NCBI RefSeq assembly: GCF_034044635.1
Contig: NZ_JAXCLX010000002.1
Location: 124,001 to 188,000, forward strand
Source: Dongia rigui
Lineage (GTDB): Bacteria; Pseudomonadota; Alphaproteobacteria; Dongiales; Dongiaceae
Length of the DNA: 64,000 nt
Direction of reading: 5' to 3'
Below are positions 43,934-52,208 of the stretch, one piece after another (positions within the stretch are counted from its first letter, which is position 1; every line of letters starts with the position of its first letter). The translations under genes were made by a program, and so were the position numbers. A model generated the notes under the pieces. It was not told where the DNA came from and made no database searches. It saw nothing but the letters and a program-made list of their open reading frames with translations.

Positions 43934-44080
43934 TATCTATTGCTCCGCCATGATGGCATTCGCCGCGTGGGATTCACCCTCTGACCAGGGGTTTCCAGCG
44001 CGGCGATTTCATTTTCACCCCTTTGTGTTACCGGGGCCCTGAAGAGCCCCCATCGGCCCTTGAGAAGGATGAATTGGCAG
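43934..44080 (+). promoter_or_regulatory. Putative leader region of the ornithine decarboxylase gene
   Basis: TATCTA at 43934-43939 could be a -10 box; the -35 (GACAAA, 43911-43916, 17 bases apart) is weak. The leader contains a 30-codon reading frame (43950-44042), and two mutually exclusive short stems around its stop codon: GGGGC 44033-44037 with GCCCC 44046-44050, or GGGCC 44034-44038 with GGCCC 44055-44059. The Rfam speF motif was described upstream of ornithine decarboxylases in Alphaproteobacteria; I could not test a match. Confidence 0.4.
43950..44042 (+). CDS. Upstream reading frame, candidate leader peptide
   Basis: A 30-codon frame starts at tandem ATGs (43950, 43953) and stops with TGA at 44040, 38 bases before the decarboxylase ATG. 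The C-terminal part reads ARRFHFHPFVLPGP and the last codon before the stop is proline. Aromatic and His residues near the C-terminus recall SpeFL (which contains FDFHFFNAR), the enterobacterial ornithine-sensing arrest peptide, and a terminal proline recalls TnaC-type termination arrest. No Shine-Dalgarno is seen, and it could be nearly leaderless. Translation is unproven. Confidence 0.4.
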   Translation: MMAFAAWDSPSDQGFPARRFHFHPFVLPGP

Positions 44081-45376
44081 ATGAACAAGATTGCGGCTGT
44101 GCAGGCGAATTCTAAGCTGGCGAACTCGAAGCTGGCGAAGTCGAAGAAGGCGTCGCAGGAAGTGAGCGCCCGCGACCTGACGGCGACCTCGCTGCGGGCC
44201 CAATTGGCCCCGCAGGCGGTCATCGCCAACGATGCCGGCCCCCGGCCTGAGCGCGCCCTGCAGTTCCTGGCCCAGGAAAAGCCGGCGACCCCCTGCCTCG
44301 TGGTCGATCTTGACGTCGTCGAGCGCAAATACGCTGCCCTCCAGGCGGCGCTGCCGCAGGCCGAAATCTTCTATGCCGTGAAGGCCAACCCGGCGCCGCA
44401 GATCCTCGGTCGCCTGGCCGCCGCCGGTTCCAGCTTCGACACCGCGTCCTCGGGCGAGATCCGCTCGGCCCTCGAGACGGGTGCGGCACCCGACCGTATT
44501 TCCTTTGGCAACACCATCAAGAAGCCGGCCGACATTGCCTGGGCGCATGGCATCGGCGTCAATCTCTTCGCTTTCGACGCCATCGAGGAGCTGCGGAAAA
44601 TCGCTGCCCATGCCCCGGGTGCCTCGGTCTATTGCCGCATCCTGGTCGAAGCCGAGGGCGCCCTGTGGCCGCTCAACCGCAAATTCGGCTGCGTGCCGGA
44701 AATGGCGACCGAACTCCTGATCGAAGCCCGTGAACTTGGCCTGGTGCCGGTCGGTGTCTCGTTCCATGTCGGCTCGCAGCAGCTCGACCCCAGCCAGTGG
44801 GACCGCGCGATCGCCGCTGCCAAGTCCGTGTTCGACGGCTGCGCCAAGGCTGGCGTGACCTTGAACATGATCGATCTGGGCGGCGGCTTCCCGGCCGAAT
44901 ATGCGCCCGGTGTCGCCGGTATCGAGGCCTATGGTGCCGCGATCTCGGACGCCATTACCCGCAGTTTCGGCCAGACCTGGCCGCGCCTCATCATCGAGCC
45001 CGGCCGCTACATGGTGGCGGATGCCGGCGTCATCGAGGCCGAGGTTTTGTTGGTCTCGCGCAAATCGTCCAGCGAGGAGCGCCGCTGGGTCTATCTCGAC
45101 ATCGGCCGCTTCGGTGGCCTGGCTGAAACCGAGGGCGAGGCGATCCGCTACCGGGTCGAAGCGCTGGACACGGTGGCGACCGCGACCGGCCCGGTGATCC
45201 TCGCCGGCCCCACCTGCGATTCGGCCGACATCCTCTATGACAAGGCCAATTACCGCCTGCCGCTCGATTTGAAGGCCGGCGACCGGGTGCGCCTGCATTC
45301 GACGGGGGCCTACACCACGACCTATTCTGCCATCAATTTCAATGGCTTCGACCCGCTGAAAGCCTATTTCATCTAA
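44081..45376 (+). CDS. Ornithine (or lysine/ornithine) decarboxylase, group IV PLP-dependent
   Basis: The 431-residue enzyme has the alanine-racemase-type barrel of eukaryote-like ornithine decarboxylases: PLP lysine Lys101 in FYAVKANPAP, VSFHVGSQQ, MIDLGGGFPAEY, IIEPGRYMVADAG, and catalytic Cys379 in TCDSADIL. It makes putrescine (or cadaverine) in the cytosol. An N-terminal extension of about 50 residues, with the repeated word NSKLA and many Lys and Ser, precedes the core and is not usual. ATG 44081 follows GAGAAGGA at 11 bases; ATG 44069 and TTG 44060 are alternatives. An Lrp regulator and a possible leader peptide lie upstream. Confidence 0.9.
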   Translation: MNKIAAVQANSKLANSKLAKSKKASQEVSARDLTATSLRAQLAPQAVIANDAGPRPERALQFLAQEKPATPCLVVDLDVVERKYAALQAALPQAEIFYAVKANPAPQILGRLAAAGSSFDTASSGEIRSALETGAAPDRISFGNTIKKPADIAWAHGIGVNLFAFDAIEELRKIAAHAPGASVYCRILVEAEGALWPLNRKFGCVPEMATELLIEARELGLVPVGVSFHVGSQQLDPSQWDRAIAAAKSVFDGCAKAGVTLNMIDLGGGFPAEYAPGVAGIEAYGAAISDAITRSFGQTWPRLIIEPGRYMVADAGVIEAEVLLVSRKSSSEERRWVYLDIGRFGGLAETEGEAIRYRVEALDTVATATGPVILAGPTCDSADILYDKANYRLPLDLKAGDRVRLHSTGAYTTTYSAINFNGFDPLKAYFI

Positions 45377-45449
45377 CCGTCGGGTGTTCCATCATTGCTG
45401 TGCCAAGGCGGGCTGCTAGACTGCAGCCCGTTTTGCATTTGAGGCACTC

Positions 45450-46577
45450 ATGAGCGACCCCGGTTGGGTCAAATTCAGCACCAGCGGCGGCATGGCCATC
45501 TGGTCATGCGGCGGGGCGTGGACGATCGATCACGCAACGCGTCTGGCACGCGATTTGGCCATCCCCGCGGAAGCCAAGGGGAAATCCGCGCGCATCGAGC
45601 TTGCCGCGATCGACCAGCTCGACACCTCCGGTGCCTGGCTCATCCGCCGTCATGGGCATGCCTTGGTCGATGCCGGCTTCAAGGTTGAGACGACGGAAGG
45701 CGATCCGGACCTTGCCGTGCTGTTGAAGCGCGTGGTCGAGACGCAGGACGTGCTGCCGGCCGAGCTGCCCCGCCGCAATCTCGGCGACAAGGTGGCGGAG
45801 ATCGGTGCCTCGGTCGAAAGCATCCTCACCGAGAGCCGCGATCTGCTGGCGTTCTTCGGTGCCTTGATCAGTGCCCTGGCGCGCCTCGCCATGACGCCGT
45901 GGAAGCTGCGCTGGAACGCGATCTTCTCGCACCTGGAACAGACCGGGCTCAATGCCCTGCCGATCGTCGGCATGATCAATCTGCTGGTGGGCGTTGTGCT
46001 GGCCTTCCAGGGGGCCGATCAGCTGGCCCGTTTCGGCGCGCAGACCTTCACCATCAACATGCTGGGGATCTCGGTCCTCCGGGAAATGGCGGTGCTGCTG
46101 ACCGCCATCGTCGTTGCCGGCCGCTCTGGTTCGGCCTTCACCGCGCAGATCGGCACCATGCAGGTGAATGAGGAGGTGGATGCCCTGCGCACCATCGGCC
46201 TCGACCCCATGGATGTGCTGGTGGTGCCACGCGTCATCGCCCTCATGGTGGCGCTGCCACTCCTCACCTTCTTTGCCGATATGATGGGCCTTCTGGGTGG
46301 CGGGCTCATGTGCCTGGTGCTGCTCGATATCAGCTTTGGTCAATATCTGGGTCTGCTCAACCAGGCCATCACGGTCAATCATTTCTGGGTGGGCATCGTC
46401 AAGGCGCCGTTCTTCGCGGCACTCATCGCGCTCATCGGCTGCTTCGAGGGGCTGCGCGTCTCCGGCAGTGCCGAAAGTGTCGGCAAGCTCACCACGCGCT
46501 CGGTGGTCGAGGGTATTTTCCTTGTCATCATCGTCGATGCGCTCTTCTCCATCCTCTTCTCCTATATCGGGGTCTGA
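45450..46577 (+). CDS. mlaE: MlaE-family ABC permease with N-terminal STAS domain
   Basis: The 375-residue inner-membrane protein has a STAS-like domain (residues 1-105, LAAIDQLDTSGAWLIRRHGHALVDAGF) fused to an MlaE permease domain (about 130-375: ALPIVGMINLLVGVVLAFQGADQLARFGAQTF, GRSGSAFTAQIGTMQVNEEVDALRTIGLDPMDVLVVPRVIA). In E. coli the STAS protein MlaB is separate; fusion is frequent in Alphaproteobacteria. It moves phospholipids between outer and inner membrane. It is the first gene of a four-gene operon. Confidence 0.92.
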   Translation: MSDPGWVKFSTSGGMAIWSCGGAWTIDHATRLARDLAIPAEAKGKSARIELAAIDQLDTSGAWLIRRHGHALVDAGFKVETTEGDPDLAVLLKRVVETQDVLPAELPRRNLGDKVAEIGASVESILTESRDLLAFFGALISALARLAMTPWKLRWNAIFSHLEQTGLNALPIVGMINLLVGVVLAFQGADQLARFGAQTFTINMLGISVLREMAVLLTAIVVAGRSGSAFTAQIGTMQVNEEVDALRTIGLDPMDVLVVPRVIALMVALPLLTFFADMMGLLGGGLMCLVLLDISFGQYLGLLNQAITVNHFWVGIVKAPFFAALIALIGCFEGLRVSGSAESVGKLTTRSVVEGIFLVIIVDALFSILFSYIGV

Positions 46578-46582
46578 GGCAC

Positions 46583-47356
46583 ATGGCGCAGAGCCAAGAT
46601 AACGTCATTTCGCTGCGCGGCATCGTCAACCGCTTCGGCAAACAGGTGCTGCATGACGGACTCGATCTCGATGTGCGCCGGGGCGAGGTGATCGGCGTCG
46701 TCGGTGGATCGGGCACCGGCAAGTCGGTCTTGATGCGGACCATCATCGGCCTCAACCGGCAGGCTGCCGGAACCATTTCGGTCCTGGGGCAGCGCATGGA
46801 CCAGATCAGCGATTCCGAGCGCACCAAGATCGAGGCGCGCTGGGGTGTCCTCTTCCAGAACGGGGCGCTCTTTTCATCGCTGACCGTGGCCGAGAACGTG
46901 CAGGCGCCGATGCGCGAACACACGGATCTGTCGCCCCAGCTGATGGACGAACTGGCGGCGCTGAAGATCCGCCTTTCCGGCCTGCCCGCGGAAGCGGGTG
47001 CCAAATATCCATCGCAGCTCTCTGGCGGCATGAAGAAGCGGGCCGGGCTCGCGCGGGCGCTGGCGCTTGATCCCGATATCCTCTTCCTCGACGAACCGAC
47101 GGCGGGCCTCGATCCCATTGGTGCCGCCGAATTCGATCAGCTCATCCGCAATCTGCAACAAAGCCTGGGGCTGACGGTGGTCATGATCACCCATGACCTC
47201 GACTCTCTGGTGGCGATCTGCGACCGAATCGCTATCCTCATCGACCGGCGCATCCGGGTTGGCACGCTCGAAGAGCACCTCAAGGACGAGCATCCGTGGA
47301 TCAGGGAATATTTCCACGGGCCGCGCGCCCGGGCCGCCGGCATCGGCGCCCGATAG
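46583..47356 (+). CDS. mlaF: MlaF-family lipid transport ATP-binding protein
   Basis: The 257-residue ATPase carries Walker A GGSGTGKSV (Val replaces the usual Thr after Ser, a common feature of MlaF), the Q-loop LFQNGALFSSLTV, the signature LSGGMKKRAGLARA, Walker B ILFLDEPTAGLD and H-loop ITHDLDSL. It powers the MlaE permease, whose gene ends 5 bases upstream. Confidence 0.93.
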   Translation: MAQSQDNVISLRGIVNRFGKQVLHDGLDLDVRRGEVIGVVGGSGTGKSVLMRTIIGLNRQAAGTISVLGQRMDQISDSERTKIEARWGVLFQNGALFSSLTVAENVQAPMREHTDLSPQLMDELAALKIRLSGLPAEAGAKYPSQLSGGMKKRAGLARALALDPDILFLDEPTAGLDPIGAAEFDQLIRNLQQSLGLTVVMITHDLDSLVAICDRIAILIDRRIRVGTLEEHLKDEHPWIREYFHGPRARAAGIGAR

Positions 47357-47377
47357 ACACAAAGGAACGGCAGGATC

Positions 47378-48316
47378 ATGGAAACAAGGGCTCGGCATCT
47401 GGCGGTTGGCAGCTTCGTGCTGCTGCTCCTGGCGGGCGCCTTCATCTTCGTGCTGTGGGCGGCGAAGTTCCAGGGCCAGGTCAGCTATAACGGCTATTAC
47501 GCGCGCTTCTCCGGCTCCGTCTCGCAGTTGCGGGTCGACAGCACGGTCAATTATGGGGGCATCCCGGTCGGGCGCGTGACGGACGTGCGCATCGATCCTG
47601 AAGACAGCGCCCTTGCCCGTGTCGATTTCGAGGTGCGCGCCGGCACGCCGATCCGGGTCGATTCACAGGCGACCCTTGAATTGCAGAGCATTGCCGGCGG
47701 CGTCGGCATGTCGGTCAGCCGTGGCAGCTCGTCACAGCCCCTGTTGCCGGCAGGCAGCGAAGTGCCGGCAGCCGCATCTGCGCTGGAGCGCCTGACGCGC
47801 CAGGCACCTGACCTCATCGCCAAGATCGATCGCATCGCCAACAACCTCAATGCCATGCTGTCGCGCGAGAACCAGCAGGCGCTGACCGACACGCTCGCCA
47901 ATCTGCGCGACTTGTCAGCGGGTCTCAAGGAACGCGGGCCGCAGATCGATGCGCTGATCGCCGACAGCGATGCGGCCGTCAACCGCGTGGGCGATGCGGG
48001 CGACAAGTTCAGCAAGCTTGCCGCCGATTTGCAGAAGACCCTGGGGCCGGCGGCCAGGGAAGCCCAGAAGGCGGTCGACGCCTTTGAGAAAATGGCAAGG
48101 TCCTTTGAAGGGACGTCAGACCAGATGAACGCCCTGGTGGCCGAGAACCGCGAGCCGCTGCGTCAGTTCTCCGGCACCGCGCTCTATGAGGCCACGGATC
48201 TTCTGGCGCAAATGCGCGATCTCGTCGCGTCCATGGCCCGCATTTCCCAGGAATTGGAGCGCGACCCGGCGCGCTTCTTCCTCTCTGACCGCAATAAAGG
48301 TGTGCCCGCTCCATGA
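47378..48316 (+). CDS. mlaD: MlaD-family (MCE domain) periplasmic lipid-binding protein
   Basis: The 312-residue protein has one N-terminal membrane anchor (about residues 8-30: LAVGSFVLLLLAGAFIFVLWAA), an MCE domain (about 38-118: YNGYYARFSGSVSQLRVDSTVNYGGIPVGRVTDVRI) and a long helical C-terminal region (150-300) that should form the hydrophobic channel. It hands lipid between the periplasmic carrier and the MlaFE complex. Its stop overlaps the next gene's start by 4 bases. Confidence 0.92.
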   Translation: METRARHLAVGSFVLLLLAGAFIFVLWAAKFQGQVSYNGYYARFSGSVSQLRVDSTVNYGGIPVGRVTDVRIDPEDSALARVDFEVRAGTPIRVDSQATLELQSIAGGVGMSVSRGSSSQPLLPAGSEVPAAASALERLTRQAPDLIAKIDRIANNLNAMLSRENQQALTDTLANLRDLSAGLKERGPQIDALIADSDAAVNRVGDAGDKFSKLAADLQKTLGPAAREAQKAVDAFEKMARSFEGTSDQMNALVAENREPLRQFSGTALYEATDLLAQMRDLVASMARISQELERDPARFFLSDRNKGVPAP

Positions 48317-48981
48317 TCGACCCCGCGACGCTATCGACCAGCCGTCAATCGACCCAGTCGATTGACCGGCGTGCGGCCCTGCTGCTGGGTGCCTGCAGCC
48401 TGCTGACGGCCAGCGGCCTGCTCGCGGCCTGCAACGTGATCCCCGAGGTCAACACGCCGCTCAACCTTTATTCCGTCTCGCCCAAGGTTGCAGCCGTGGC
48501 CAACCCGCCGGCGCTCGACTGGCAGCTGGTCGTGGCGGAGCCCAAGGCGGGGGCCGATCTCGCCACCAACCGCATCGCACTGAGCCGTGCTGCCAACCGC
48601 ATCGAGTACTTTGCCGAAGGGGTCTGGTCGGATGCGGCACCGGCACTGGTGCAGTCGAAGCTCATCGAGGCTTTCGAGGATGTGGTGCCGCAACTGGCCG
48701 TGGGGCGCGATTCCGCCGGCCTCAAGCCCGACTACATCCTGCAATCGGAACTGCGCGATTTCGAGGCGGCCTATAACGGCGGTGCCGGCGAAGCCGTGGT
48801 GCGCATCACCGCCAAGCTGGTGAAGATGCCAGAGCGCAAGATCGTCAAGTCGATATCGGCCGAGGCCCGGCAGCCGGCGAGCGGCGGCGGCCTGCCCGCG
48901 ATGGTCGCGGCGTTCGAAGCCGCGCTCGGCAATGTCTTCAATGAACTCATCTCAGGCGTTCTCGCCGCCCCGCAATCCTGA
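48313..48981 (+). CDS. ABC-type transport auxiliary lipoprotein (PqiC-like)
   Basis: The 222-residue protein has a lipoprotein signal with two possible lipoboxes, LGAC28 and LAAC40; the hydrophobic run SLLTASGLLAAC makes Cys40 the better site. The mature part (YSVSPKVAAVANPPALDWQLVVAEPKAGADLATNRIALSRAANRIEYFAEGVWSDAAPALVQ) matches the ABC_trans_aux/DUF330 family, outer-membrane lipoproteins that accompany MCE transporters. It replaces MlaC/MlaA in operon position. Translational coupling to mlaD is likely. Confidence 0.88.
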   Translation: MIDPATLSTSRQSTQSIDRRAALLLGACSLLTASGLLAACNVIPEVNTPLNLYSVSPKVAAVANPPALDWQLVVAEPKAGADLATNRIALSRAANRIEYFAEGVWSDAAPALVQSKLIEAFEDVVPQLAVGRDSAGLKPDYILQSELRDFEAAYNGGAGEAVVRITAKLVKMPERKIVKSISAEARQPASGGGLPAMVAAFEAALGNVFNELISGVLAAPQS

Positions 48982-49010
48982 CTTCCACATCAGCAGAGAT
49001 TCCTCTCACC

Positions 49011-50333
49011 ATGTCTCACGTTCTGCATCGCGACCTCCGGAATCCGCTCCCCACGGCCGTCAAAGGCGACGGTCCCTATGTGATCGACAGTGCGGGCAAG
49101 CGATATCTCGACGCCTCGGGCGGACCGGCGGTGTCGTGCATCGGCCACAACCATCCCAAGGTGATCGAGGCCGTGCGGCGACAGGTGGGCGAAATCTCCT
49201 TTGCCTATTCGGCCTTCTTCACACATCCGGCGATGGAGGCACTGGCGGACACGCTGACGGCGCAGGCACCAGCTGGCCTCAGCCATGCCTTCTTTGTCTC
49301 CGGCGGGTCGGAGGCGATCGAAGCGGCCATGAAGCTCGCGCGCCAATATTTCCTGGAGATCGGCCAGCCGCAGCGCAAGCATTTCATCGCCCGCGAGCGC
49401 AGCTATCACGGCAATACCCTGGGCGCGCTGTCGCTGGGGCATGATTTTAACCGCCGCCAGACCTATGAGCCGCTGCTGCTGCCGGTGACGCATATCTCGC
49501 CCTGCTATGAATACCGCGAACGCCGTGCCGATGAGAGCGCCGAGCAATACGGCTTGCGCATCGCCAATGAACTTGAGGCGGCGATCCTGAAACAGGGGCC
49601 GGAGACGGTGGCGGCCTTTTTCGCCGAGCCAATCGCCGGCTCGTCGCTGGGTTGTGCGGAACCGGTGCCGGGTTATCTCGCGCGGCTGCGGGAGATCTGC
49701 GACCGTTACGGTGTGCTGCTGGTGTTCGATGAAGTGATGTGCGGCATGGGGCGGACCGGCCATCTTTATGCCTGCGCCGAGGATGGTGTGACACCCGACA
49801 TCCTCACCATGGCCAAGGGCCTGGGTGCCGGCTATCAGCCGATTGGCGCCTTCCTGGCTCATGACAAGATCGTGGGGGCCTTGGAAAAGGGATCGGGCCA
49901 GCTGAAGCACGGCCATACCTATGCCGGCCACACCATGTCCTGCGCCGCGGCCTTGGCCGTTCAGCAGGTGATCGCCGAGGAGAATCTGCTCGACCGCGTG
50001 AAGGATCTCAGCACCAAGCTGCGGGCGCGGCTCAACGATGCCTTTGGCCAGCATCCGCATGTCGGCGATATCCGTGGCCGCGGGCTCTTCATCGGCCTGG
50101 AACTGGTGGCTGACCGGGAGACGAAACAAGCCTTTGATCCGGCGGAGAAAAAGTGGCTGAAATTCCGCCAGGCGGGCATGGCGGAAGGACTGATAACCTA
50201 TCCGGCTGCTGGCTGCATTGACGGCAAAAGTGGCGACCACATCACCTTGGCGCCGCCCTTCAACCTCACGGACGCGCAGCTCGACGAGATCATCGAGAAG
50301 ATGGGCACGGCCTTGAAGCAAACCATCGGATGA
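49011..50333 (+). CDS. Class III aminotransferase (omega-amino acid type)
   Basis: The 440-residue PLP enzyme of fold type I has FVSGGSEAIEAAMKLARQYF, ERSYHGNTLGALSLGH, LLVFDEVMCGMGRTGHLYA (Asp for the PLP ring nitrogen) and the PLP lysine in TMAKGLGAGYQPIGA. It transfers an amino group from an omega-amino acid, diamine or amine to an alpha-keto acid. Amine or putrescine transamination would fit the nearby decarboxylase, but this is only a guess. It follows the lipoprotein gene by 29 bases. Confidence 0.88.
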   Translation: MSHVLHRDLRNPLPTAVKGDGPYVIDSAGKRYLDASGGPAVSCIGHNHPKVIEAVRRQVGEISFAYSAFFTHPAMEALADTLTAQAPAGLSHAFFVSGGSEAIEAAMKLARQYFLEIGQPQRKHFIARERSYHGNTLGALSLGHDFNRRQTYEPLLLPVTHISPCYEYRERRADESAEQYGLRIANELEAAILKQGPETVAAFFAEPIAGSSLGCAEPVPGYLARLREICDRYGVLLVFDEVMCGMGRTGHLYACAEDGVTPDILTMAKGLGAGYQPIGAFLAHDKIVGALEKGSGQLKHGHTYAGHTMSCAAALAVQQVIAEENLLDRVKDLSTKLRARLNDAFGQHPHVGDIRGRGLFIGLELVADRETKQAFDPAEKKWLKFRQAGMAEGLITYPAAGCIDGKSGDHITLAPPFNLTDAQLDEIIEKMGTALKQTIG

Positions 50334-50483
50334 TCATGCACGTCGCAGCCACTAAGCCTGTGATTTGGCAAAATTTTAAATATCGACGACTCTGCGCGTT
50401 ACCAATACTTTAACTAATTGTGGATTAGGTGATCTTGATGGCACCATAGAGCCCTTGGCTCGTTACAACTGGAGTAAGCCTCG
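50334..50483. promoter_or_regulatory. AT-rich spacer upstream of the DUF2336 gene
   Basis: The 150-base spacer is markedly AT-rich (AAATTTTAAATATCG, AATACTTTAACTAATTG) in an otherwise GC-rich region and must hold the promoter of the DUF2336 gene. I cannot point to a single convincing -35/-10 pair, and no terminator for the aminotransferase gene is obvious. Confidence 0.4.
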
Positions 50484-51590
50484 ATGGCAGGCATGCTGAC
50501 GGAAGCCGATGTCCGCAAACTGATGACCGACCCATCAGCGGACTCCCGGGTCGAGACGGCGACCAAGGTCGCCAAGGCCTTCTACGGGACCGAGTTGACA
50601 GCTGCCGAAAGGCAGCTTGCCGAAGAAATTTTTCGGATCATGGTGCGTGACGCCGAGGTGCGCGTGCGCGAGGCGCTGTCAATCAATCTGAAATCGAGCC
50701 CCGAGCTGCCCAAGGATGTGGCGCTGTCGCTCGCCAAGGACGTCGAGGCGGTGTCGCTGCCGGTCCTCGAATTCTCAACCGTGCTCTCTGACGCCGACCT
50801 CATTGAGATCATTCGCATGTCGGGCGCCGAGAAGCAGACGGCCGTGGCGCGCCGCGCCAATGTTTCTGGCGATGTCGCCAACGCCCTCATTGATCACGGC
50901 AAGTCCGGCGATGTCGTGGCGACGCTGGTCAACAATCCGGGAGCGTCACTCAAGGACGCCGATCTGGAAAAGGCCTTTGCCAAATTCGGCAACGATCCTT
51001 CCGTCAGCAACTCGCTGGTGGCACGCGCCAATCTGCCGCTGCGCGTCTCGGAAAAGATCGTGGCGCTGGTATCTGAATCGCTGCGCGACCATCTGCTGTC
51101 ACACAAGGAAATCTCGGCCGAGATGGCAGCCGATCTGGTCCTGCAGGCGCGCGAGCGGGCGACCGCCGGCCTGCTGCCGCCGGGGTCGAAATCCGCCGAT
51201 GTCGTCGATCTGGTGAAGCAGCTGCGCGACACCAAGCGCCTGACGCCCTCCCTGATCCTGCGCACGCTCTGCACCGGCGATCTCACCTTCTTCGAGGCGA
51301 GCCTTGCCGTGCTGGCCAACATGTCGATCGTCAATGCCCGCGTCCTCATCCATGACGAGGGCAAGCTGGGGCTGCAGTCGATCTATCAGCGCACGCCCTT
51401 GCCGGCCAATCTGTTCCCAGCCTTCCGTGTCGCCTTCGACGTGGCGCGCGAGACGGAATATGACGGCGGCGCCAATGACCGTGCCCGCTTCTCTGCCCGC
51501 GTCATCGAGCGCGTGCTGACCCAGTTCGAGGATATCGGCAACGATAACCTCGACTATCTGATGAAGAAGCTGAAGCAACTCGCCGCATGA
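50484..51590 (+). CDS. DUF2336 domain protein
   Basis: The 368-residue soluble protein is almost entirely helical and matches the DUF2336 family, found mostly in Alphaproteobacteria. Typical segments are LTEADVRKLMTDPSADSRVETATKVAKAFY, RDAEVRVREALSINLKSSPELPKDVALSLAKDVEAVSLPVLEFSTVLSDADLIEII and repeats resembling HEAT units. Function is not established. The ATG of the following secreted protein gene overlaps its stop by 4 bases. Confidence 0.85.
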   Translation: MAGMLTEADVRKLMTDPSADSRVETATKVAKAFYGTELTAAERQLAEEIFRIMVRDAEVRVREALSINLKSSPELPKDVALSLAKDVEAVSLPVLEFSTVLSDADLIEIIRMSGAEKQTAVARRANVSGDVANALIDHGKSGDVVATLVNNPGASLKDADLEKAFAKFGNDPSVSNSLVARANLPLRVSEKIVALVSESLRDHLLSHKEISAEMAADLVLQARERATAGLLPPGSKSADVVDLVKQLRDTKRLTPSLILRTLCTGDLTFFEASLAVLANMSIVNARVLIHDEGKLGLQSIYQRTPLPANLFPAFRVAFDVARETEYDGGANDRARFSARVIERVLTQFEDIGNDNLDYLMKKLKQLAA

Positions 51591-51865
51591 AAAAGCTCAT
51601 CACGCCCGTCGCCGCATTCTTCGTGCTGGCGGCAACGCCCGTTTTTGCCTGCGACCAGCAGGAAGCGGTCGACCTCATGGTCAAGGTCTCGACGGCGCTC
51701 GGTGAGAAGGCCGGTGCTGCCAAGACCGAGGAAGACAGCCTGAAGGTGACGGCGGCCAATGCCCGCATGAACGAGGGCGGTGCGGCTCTCTCGGCTGGCG
51801 ATCCCGACAAAGCCTGCGAGATCTACCGGGCAGTCGCCAAGGACGAGGGCATTTCGCTCGAGTGA
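51587..51865 (+). CDS. Small secreted protein, coupled to DUF2336
   Basis: The 92-residue product has a signal peptide (MKKLITPVAAFFVLAATPVFA) and a mature part of about 71 residues with two Cys (the first right after cleavage, ACDQQEA, the second in KACEIY) that could form a disulfide. It looks helical (QEAVDLMVKVSTALGEKAGAAKTEEDSLK). No family is recognised. The 4-base ATGA overlap implies coupling to the DUF2336 gene. Confidence 0.65.
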   Translation: MKKLITPVAAFFVLAATPVFACDQQEAVDLMVKVSTALGEKAGAAKTEEDSLKVTAANARMNEGGAALSAGDPDKACEIYRAVAKDEGISLE

Positions 51866-51950
51866 GCCTGCGCCTGGGGTGTGCACGGTATCGCTGAAAG
51901 CAGCAACAGCACCGAAACGGCACTTCTACCGTGGATAGAGCCGTGCTTTT

Positions 51951-51973
51951 GGAAAAGAGCGCCGCTGGGCGCT
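51951..51973 (-). terminator. Terminator of tRNA-Pro
   Basis: On the minus strand AGCGCC-CAGC-GGCGCT (stem 51958-51963 with 51968-51973) is followed by CTTTTCC. It lies 10 bases past the encoded CCA of tRNA-Pro, as expected for the 3' end of a monocistronic tRNA. Confidence 0.65.
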
Positions 51974-51982
51974 GAGATGAAA

Positions 51983-52059
51983 TGGTCGGAGTGAGAGGAT
52001 TCGAACCTCCGGCCCCTACGTCCCGAACGTAGTGCTCTACCAGGCTGAGCTACACTCCG
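51983..52059 (-). tRNA. tRNA-Pro (anticodon CGG)
   Basis: The minus strand folds into a standard cloverleaf of 77 bases. The acceptor arm CGGAGTG pairs with CACTCCG, the D-arm is AGCTC...GAGC, the anticodon stem CTACG/CGTAG surrounds TTCGGGA, and the T-arm is CGGAGG-TTCGAAT-CCTCTC-like. CCA is encoded at 51983-51985. The anticodon CGG reads CCG proline codons, frequent in this GC-rich genome. Confidence 0.95.
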
Positions 52060-52208
52060 ACCGAAGCGCCCGGGTCCTGGAAGTGCCGGGCGGCGAAACG
52101 CGGTGCCTTATAGCCGCTGGGAGGGGCGGGCGCAAGCCTGCCTTAAGGCCCCTGGGCAAACTTTATGGCCGAGGCCCAAGTGGTTGGCCGGACAGCCTCT
52201 TTTTGCGC

